This document shows positions 14,895-19,445 of a stretch of 19,445 nucleotides of DNA, piece by piece (positions within the stretch are counted from its first letter, which is position 1; the number at the start of each line of letters is the position of its first letter). The notes beneath the pieces are model-generated. The model was not told the origin of the DNA, made no database searches, and was given only the letters and a program-made list of their open reading frames with translations. The stretch is from contig SFDG01000044.1 of NCBI GenBank assembly GCA_004558305.1, positions 1 through 19,445 on the forward strand, read 5' to 3'. The stretch is from Phocaeicola plebeius (GTDB taxonomy: Bacteria; Bacteroidota; Bacteroidia; Bacteroidales; Bacteroidaceae). Made by a program: the position numbers and the translations under genes.

Positions 14895-16877
14895 TTATTT
14901 CTCATTCCACGGCACAATTTGCCAAGAACCTTTGCCGGTCAGGTCAATAAAAGTCATTCCCGACTCGCGACACTCCCGGCGAAGGCGTTCCGCCTGTCCG
15001 GACGACAGGGCATCATCGAGCACCACCTGCTTCACCTCGAACAGGCCGGACAGGGTACGGAGACGACCGCGGAAGCCACGGCAGATGTACAGATAATCCA
15101 GCCGCAGCCGCTCGCCCGTACATTCCAGCCGCTCCCATCTCCCATCGTCGGCCACTGCCACGCGGCAACCCCCTACATTATATATAGGGAGTTCATCGGA
15201 CAATCTGTGCCAGTCGCGCCCCTGCTTCACACAGACCGCCCCATCGTAGAGATGGACGGAAGGCGATTCGGGAAAAAGGCGAGCAGCCACTCCGGTAGCC
15301 GCCAGACCGACGCAAGCCAGCAGTAGCAGAATCAGTCGGTTGGGCCGACGGACATACAACCAGCCCACAGCCGCTCCCAGAGCGACAAAAAGCAGGAAGC
15401 TCTGCAGGCCGCTGACATAGAACTGTGTCAACTGGCTCCCTTCCCACCGGCTGATGCCCTCCATCAGGGCATTCATTCCGCCGACAACTTCCTGAAGGCT
15501 CCACACCCCCAGCCGGGAAGCGGGCATCCAGGAGGAAACGGCCAGCGTAGCGACCGACAGCCACAGCAAAACGGTGGCCAACGGAATGACCAGCAGATTG
15601 GTGAGCAGGAAAAAGACCGGGAAAGTCCCGAAATAATACAGGACGAAAGGCAAAGTCCCACACTGGGCCGCCACGGACATTCCCATCAACCGCAGCACTT
15701 GGCGTATCCCCCAAGGTGTCTTCATGGTCCATTGCCACAGAAAGGGATGAAGCAGCAGAAGGAAAGCCACGGCAGACACCGACAACTGGAAACCGACATC
15801 GAACAGCCATGCCGGACGGTACAGCAACATCAGGAACACGGCCAGCGACAGTCCGTACATACCCGAATAGCGGCTCTCAGTGAAACGGGCCGCCACCACA
15901 TAGAGGGTAAAGAGGGTGACGGCCCTCACTGCCGACACACTGCCTCCGGACAGGGCGACAAAGCCCCACAATGCAGCCACGACACACAACGACTGCAGCA
16001 GACGGCCACCCCTTGCCCACCGCAAAGGATAGCTGACCGCCAGCAGCAGGGCCGCCAGGATGCCTACATGCATCCCCGACAGGGCGAGAATATGGCTGGC
16101 CCCCGCAGCACTGTAGGCCACTTTCAGTTCCGGTGTCAGTTCCCGCTTCTCCCCTACCGTCAGGGCCGCCACCACCGCCAGCGCATCCCCCTCCAGTCCT
16201 TCGCCGTGCAACTTCGACAGCCAGCTGTCGCGCAGCCTCCACAGCCGCTGCTGCAGGCCCATCCGCCCTGCCTGTCCCACCTTCCGCCAGTTTCCGGCAT
16301 AGACGATTCCGGTACCGGCCAGTCCTTTCCGTTCCAGGTAGCGTCCGTAGTCGAAACCTGTCAGTTCGTTTCCTGCCGGCCGTTCCAGCCGGGCCCGAAA
16401 ACAGAGGCGGTCGCCACATGCCAAAGGCTCCTGCAGCGAATCGGGCATCCAATACAACCGGACCGACCGGCCGACCGGAAGCCAGCGGTCCGTCGTATCA
16501 CTACAGACAGCCTCTACCTCCACCATGGCCTGCCATGTCTTCTTGCCCCAGTGGGGCACCTCCTTCACCACGCCCCGCCAGACCTTTTCCTGCACCGGCC
16601 AGTCATAGCCGGTCTGCCGTTGCTGTCGTTGCAGCAAGACGGCCCCCAACAACGCAAAAGCCAACGCCACACATCCTCCGAACAGTCCGGAGTACCTCCT
16701 ATGACGCAGGAAATGGCAACCCCAAGCCCCGCCCACGGCCAGTCCGAAAGCGGCATACAGCCACGGCGAAGCATCCGACCCGTAGAGGAACGTGTCCGCA
16801 AAAAAAATTCCGGCGGCCAAAGAGCAGGCCAGCCGGAACATAGGATATCGCCAAAAATTCAGAGTACTGTCTTCCAC
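14895..16877 (-). CDS. comEC: ComEC/Rec2-family DNA-uptake channel protein, without metal-binding nuclease motif (660 aa)
   Basis: ComEC forms the inner-membrane channel that takes up single-stranded DNA in transformation. Two N-terminal TM helices are followed by an OB-like soluble domain (about 80-215, KEVPHWGKKTWQAMVEVE, CFRARLERPAGNELTGFDYGRYL), then the ComEC core (about 245-500) with the family motif HILALSGMHVGIL and many TM helices. The last 130 residues correspond in position to the metallo-beta-lactamase domain, and strands such as RLDYLYICRGF and KQVVLDDALSS resemble its framework. But no HxHxDH cluster is present, so it should not cut DNA by itself. This state is, to my knowledge, common in Bacteroidetes. 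It starts 10 bp after rpe and precedes nrnA. Confidence 0.9.
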   Translation of the reverse strand: MEDSTLNFWRYPMFRLACSLAAGIFFADTFLYGSDASPWLYAAFGLAVGGAWGCHFLRHRRYSGLFGGCVALAFALLGAVLLQRQQRQTGYDWPVQEKVWRGVVKEVPHWGKKTWQAMVEVEAVCSDTTDRWLPVGRSVRLYWMPDSLQEPLACGDRLCFRARLERPAGNELTGFDYGRYLERKGLAGTGIVYAGNWRKVGQAGRMGLQQRLWRLRDSWLSKLHGEGLEGDALAVVAALTVGEKRELTPELKVAYSAAGASHILALSGMHVGILAALLLAVSYPLRWARGGRLLQSLCVVAALWGFVALSGGSVSAVRAVTLFTLYVVAARFTESRYSGMYGLSLAVFLMLLYRPAWLFDVGFQLSVSAVAFLLLLHPFLWQWTMKTPWGIRQVLRLMGMSVAAQCGTLPFVLYYFGTFPVFFLLTNLLVIPLATVLLWLSVATLAVSSWMPASRLGVWSLQEVVGGMNALMEGISRWEGSQLTQFYVSGLQSFLLFVALGAAVGWLYVRRPNRLILLLLACVGLAATGVAARLFPESPSVHLYDGAVCVKQGRDWHRLSDELPIYNVGGCRVAVADDGRWERLECTGERLRLDYLYICRGFRGRLRTLSGLFEVKQVVLDDALSSGQAERLRRECRESGMTFIDLTGKGSWQIVPWNEK

Positions 16878-16887
16878 CGCTTGCCCG

Positions 16888-17544
16888 TTACAGGTTCTTC
16901 AGCAGATGAATCATTTCCGCCATGTCCGGTGCCTTGAAGACAGCATTACCTGCCACCAGCACATCGGCACCGGCTTCCACGAGCTGTGCCCCCGTTTCCA
17001 GGTTGACCCCTCCGTCCACTTCGAGCAGGACATTCGATCCACACCTGTCAATCCGTTCGCGCAAATCGCGTACCTTATCCAATGTATGCGAAATGAACTT
17101 CTGTCCCCCGAAGCCGGGATTCACGCTCATCAGCAGTACCATGTCCACATCCTCCAGTACATCCACCACTGCCGAAACAGGAGTGGCAGGATTCAGTGTC
17201 ACCCCCGCCTTCATCCCTGCTTCCTTGATTTGTTGGATCACCCGGTGCAGGTGCGGACAGGTTTCGTAGTGCACATTCATCATCATGGTGCCCAATTCCT
17301 TGAATTCGCGGATGAATTTCTCCGGCTGCACAATCATCAGATGCACATCAAGCGGCTTTTTCGAGATTCGTGCCACATGCTTGAGCACAGGAAATCCGAA
17401 GGAGATGTTCGGCACGAACACCCCGTCCATCACATCGACATGCAACCAATCAGCCTCGCTGTTGTTGATAACTTCCAGATCTTGCTCCAAATGGCCGAAG
17501 TTGGCCGATAGCAAGGAAGGTGCAATTTTCACTTGTCTTTTCAT
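16888..17544 (-). CDS. rpe: Ribulose-phosphate 3-epimerase (218 aa)
   Basis: It interconverts D-ribulose-5-P and D-xylulose-5-P in the pentose phosphate pathway. TIM-barrel landmarks are complete: IAPSLLSANFGHL (with S10), ADWLHVDVMDGVFVPNISFG (H35, D37), LDVHLMI (H68), VNPGFGGQKF (142-150) and LLEVDGGVN (D177), covering the metal ligands and acid/base pair. The length is normal. The frame remains open to 17640, but the ATG at 17544 (MKRQVKIAPS) gives the standard N-terminus and sits just after a promoter. It is the first gene of the five-gene leftward operon ending in glmM. Confidence 0.96.
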   Translation of the reverse strand: MKRQVKIAPSLLSANFGHLEQDLEVINNSEADWLHVDVMDGVFVPNISFGFPVLKHVARISKKPLDVHLMIVQPEKFIREFKELGTMMMNVHYETCPHLHRVIQQIKEAGMKAGVTLNPATPVSAVVDVLEDVDMVLLMSVNPGFGGQKFISHTLDKVRDLRERIDRCGSNVLLEVDGGVNLETGAQLVEAGADVLVAGNAVFKAPDMAEMIHLLKNL

Positions 17545-17564
17545 GATTTTGTTCTTTGAGCGGG

Positions 17565-17596
17565 CAAAGTTAGTCATTTTCTTCGTAACTACCAAC
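17565..17596 (-). promoter_or_regulatory. Promoter of the rpe-comEC-nrnA-DUF4827-glmM operon
   Basis: On the minus strand TAACTTTG (17572-17565) is a perfect -7 box about 20 bp before the rpe ATG. GTTG, one mismatch from TTTG, lies 20 bp upstream of it, matching the canonical spacing. No shared operator is present. Confidence 0.55.
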
Positions 17597-17671
17597 CCTT
17601 TCACCATATCTTGTACTACAAGTTGCTGCCATGCCTCCACAGGGCCGATTCTCTGCCGATAGGCTGCCCCA

Positions 17672-17910
17672 TTACCCTTTCCGTTGCTGCCGGTAGCAAC
17701 GGGGAGACATTCCCATGATTTTGGTGAACAGTCTGGAGAAATAGTACGAATCGTCTATGCCAATCTTGAAGCAGACCTGGTTGATCTGCATATCAGTTGC
17801 ATCCAGCAGGTAACAGGCTTATTGGATTTTCAACAAATTGAGATACGCCAGAGGAGTGTGCCCGGTCATTTGCTTGAACAGCATGGAGTAGTGGGATGCC
17901 AAACCCGACA
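17672..17910 (-). pseudogene. AraC-family regulator, C-terminal HTH remnant with an in-frame stop
   Basis: Translated on the minus strand the region reads ASHYSMLFKQMTGHTPLAYL, then NLLKIQ, a TAA stop (near 17822), ACYLLDATDMQINQVCFKIG, then IDDSYYFSRLFTKIMGMSPR, ending at 17672. This is the DNA-binding double HTH of an AraC-type regulator, with the GMSP motif near its end. The N-terminal sensor is missing: the similarity stops around 17905, where a rightward TPR-type fragment begins. Loss of the 5' part plus an internal stop mark it as dead. Such regulators often sit beside glycan-degradation genes, which fits the GH2 fragment nearby. A hairpin, CCGTTGCT (17681-17688) with AGCAACGG (17695-17702), overlaps its 3' end. 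Confidence 0.8.
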
Positions 17911-18230
17911 AGATTTTCTATGCCGGACTCTGCCTGAGAAAGCTCCGTCAAGAGGACAAGGCCCGCAGCTATTTCTACAAGCTACTGAACTACGGAAAGA
18001 ACCACCTGTTCGACACCGTCCGGATGGACTATTTCGCCGTCTCGCTGCCCGACTTGCTGATTTGGGAGGACGACCTGCAGGCACGCAATACCCTCCATTG
18101 CCAATACATGATGGCCCTGGGACATTTGGGCCTGGGGGAAACGGAGAAGGCAGAAGAACTGATTGCAGAAGTGGCAAAGATGGAACGGAACCATTTGGGG
18201 ATTCTGTCTGTCATGAAATGGATGCTATAA
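17901..18230 (+). pseudogene. C-terminal TPR fragment, DUF5107-like
   Basis: An open frame without a proper start reads from about 17907 as DKIFYAGLCLRKLRQEDKAR through a TPR-like helix pair, MDYFAVSLPDLLIWEDDLQA, and ALGHLGLGETEKAEELIAEV, to a stop at 18230. This resembles the C-terminal TPR region of large Bacteroidetes proteins annotated DUF5107, which accompany sugar-utilisation genes; the exact family is from memory. The preserved part is only about 108 residues of a protein expected to be many hundreds long. The left edge coincides with the broken end of the opposed AraC remnant, so one deletion or rearrangement joint at about 17900-17910 explains both. An internal ATG at 18024 could still be translated, but a functional product is unlikely. 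Confidence 0.7.
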
Positions 18231-18329
18231 CCAGCAGAACAACGAAGGAAATGGCGGCACTTCCGAAGCCGCTTTAACTGCTCGTAATAATCATATACCA
18301 CTCGGGAAGTAGCTAGCACCTTCCCACAA

Positions 18330-18400
18330 CAACGTACCCAAGAGGCTGAATCGGCGGTTTTCCGCCGCTCTCGCCGCTTGGGTTACGTTGTTTTTCCTTT
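18330..18400 (+). terminator. Nested hairpin with T-rich tail
   Basis: Outer arms CAACGTACCCAAG (18330-18342) and CTTGGGTTACGTTG (18377-18390) pair over 13 bp with one bulged T. An inner stem CGGCGG (18352-18357) with CCGCCG (18362-18367) closes a TTTT loop. A TTTTTCCTTTTT tail follows. This looks like a working rightward terminator, left behind after the TPR remnant. Bases 18231-18329 show no gene. Confidence 0.75.
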
Positions 18401-18435
18401 TTGTACATTCTTTTACGTTACAATTTCCGCAATCC

Positions 18436-18912
18436 AGCGAATACTATGTCTATCTCAACGGACAGGAAGTGGACTACCACCTGGGCGGCATGACTCCTTA
18501 TGAAACTGACCTGACCCCTTACCTGCGCCACGGCCAGAACGAACTCGCCCTGCGGGTACGGAGCGAATCCCTCGCCGACATGCTGGGCAGCCTCACCCAA
18601 TACGCCGCCCATCAGTTGGGCGGTATCACCCGCAAGGTCACGCTGATGGCCCTCCCCCGCCAGTCGGTCACCGACCTGCGCATCACTTCCGACCTGGACG
18701 AGCAGTACCGCAACGCCACCCTGTCGGTACACACCGGCATCGTCAACCAGAGCGGACAGGCACAGAGCGGCCTGCAGCTCCGCCTGTACATCGACGGACT
18801 GCCCAATCACACCCTCATCGATGTGCCTGCCCTCGCTGCCGGAAAAGGAGAGACCATCGAGGGAAGCCTCCGGCTCCGCTGTGTCAGCGGAAAAGACATC
18901 CTCCGTTTCTAA
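18436..18912 (+). pseudogene. Internal fragment of a GH2 beta-galactosidase-type glycoside hydrolase
   Basis: The frame from 18436 to the stop at 18912 reads YYVYLNGQEVDYHLGGMTPY, then ETDLTPYL..NELALRVR and HQLGGITRKVTL, then the linker VTDLRITSDLDEQYRNATLS. These are the sugar-binding jelly-roll and the start of the immunoglobulin-like domain of family GH2 enzymes. Both the signal/N-terminal part and the whole catalytic TIM barrel are absent, so it cannot be active. The preceding codons derive from terminator sequence and the only upstream start is a TTG in that hairpin. It is a relic of a glycan-utilisation gene set, consistent with the AraC and TPR fragments just upstream. Confidence 0.8.
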
Positions 18913-18932
18913 TCCTTCTGTTTTGTTTCCCC

Positions 18933-18968
18933 GACCGTCCCACTGCCTCAATGGCTGTCGGGACGGTC
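18933..18968. terminator. 9-bp hairpin after the GH2 fragment
   Basis: GACCGTCCC (18933-18941) and GGGACGGTC (18960-18968) are exact complements with an 18-base loop. It lies 21 bp after the stop of the GH2 fragment and may be the old terminator of the lost gene. No T-run follows. Confidence 0.45.
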
Positions 18969-19061
18969 ATCACTTACGGTATGACAAAAAGAACATCCAT
19001 CGCTTGGAGATATGGAAGGAAACGAGTACCTTTACCGACTGAATTCTAAAGCATCACAGTT

Positions 19062-19445
19062 ATGGAAGAAAGAGCAGCAAGACCCAAGCCCAAACGAATC
19101 CCCTATGGGATGATGAATTTCGTGGCAATCCGCGAGGACAATTGTTACTATGTCGATAAGACCCGCTTCATCGAAAAGATAGAAGACGCCAACAAGTACT
19201 TCTTCTTCATCCGTCCCCGCCGCTTCGGAAAGAGCCTGACCATTTCCATGCTCCGCCATTACTATGACATCAACCAGAAGGAGAAGTTCGACCGGCTCTA
19301 TGGTGACCTTTACATCGGCCAGCATCCTACGCCGGAGCATAACAAGTACCTTGTCATCTACCTCAACTTTGCCGTCGTCCATGCGGACTTGGGCAACTAT
19401 CACAAGGCACTGGACGAGCATTGCAATATTGCCTTCAATGATTTC
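19062..19445 (+). CDS. AAA-ATPase-like / PD-(D/E)XK family protein, 5' part only
   Basis: The gene runs off the window after 128 codons. Visible motifs are IPYGMMNFVAIREDNCYYVD, then the Lys-Thr that completes the family's YVDKT/S motif, the P-loop RPRRFGKSLTISML (about 51-64) and YLVIYLNFAVV. This is the N-terminal ATPase domain of the same broad family as the frameshifted copy at 1656-3172, but a clearly different branch (it starts RIPYGMMNF rather than GIYINRGN). The nuclease-like domain, if present, would lie beyond the window. The reading frame is intact so far. No convincing -33/-7 pair is seen in the 90 bp before it. Confidence 0.85.
   Translation, partial: MEERAARPKPKRIPYGMMNFVAIREDNCYYVDKTRFIEKIEDANKYFFFIRPRRFGKSLTISMLRHYYDINQKEKFDRLYGDLYIGQHPTPEHNKYLVIYLNFAVVHADLGNYHKALDEHCNIAFNDF

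Noticed and set aside
15196..15214. TCGGACA followed by a weak right half inside comEC
   Set aside because: It is intragenic, the right half is poor, and no TAnnTTTG box lies at the required distance.
15699..16937. Open frame of 412 codons antisense to comEC
   Set aside because: Its composition is dominated by Pro, Arg, His and Gln, typical of a shadow frame, and comEC motifs lie on the other strand.
1..19445. CRISPR arrays, tRNA or rRNA genes, intact insertion sequences
   Set aside because: No regularly spaced repeats beyond the 12-bp and 14-bp tandem arrays, no cloverleaf or rRNA-like stretches, and no transposase with terminal inverted repeats were seen on reading both strands.

Overview
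The window looks like a chromosomal segment from a Bacteroidales bacterium, most likely Bacteroidaceae. Signs are Bacteroidetes-type promoters (TTTG upstream of TAnnTTTG), lipoproteins with early lipobox cysteines, AAA-ATPase-like/PD-(D/E)XK and Rpn-type nuclease genes, and the gene order rpe-comEC-nrnA-DUF4827-glmM. I cannot name a species. I see no tRNA, rRNA, CRISPR array or intact insertion sequence.

Left part (1-8800) is accessory. It holds a lipoprotein gene (-), a small two-TM membrane protein gene (+) followed by a frameshifted AAA-ATPase/PD-(D/E)XK gene, a WYL-domain regulator paired with a stand-alone WHH-type HNH nuclease, a WG-repeat protein, and an rtcB RNA-ligase operon (-) with an uncharacterised partner. 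Five transcription units here carry the same 36-bp promoter: an inverted repeat TCGGACA-N5-TGTCCGA overlapping a TTTG box, then exactly 14 bp, then a TAnnTTTG-like box. One copy fronts the WYL gene itself. I read this as an undescribed candidate regulon, with the WYL protein as the best candidate for its regulator. It joins an HNH nuclease, an RNA ligase, a WG-repeat protein, a lipoprotein and a membrane protein. That reading is inference from motif geometry only.

Middle part (8800-11660) runs rightward: an Rpn-family nuclease under a canonical promoter, a small helical protein, and hemW. It ends in a tandem repeat and a large hairpin that faces the convergent glmM operon.

Right part (11670-17575) is a compact leftward housekeeping operon, rpe-comEC-nrnA-DUF4827 lipoprotein-glmM, covering pentose phosphate, DNA uptake, nanoRNA/pAp turnover and amino-sugar synthesis. 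Beyond it, 17672-18912 is a decayed polysaccharide-utilisation-like region: an AraC-type HTH remnant, a TPR/DUF5107-like C-terminal remnant and an internal GH2 fragment. The window ends inside a second AAA-ATPase-like gene.
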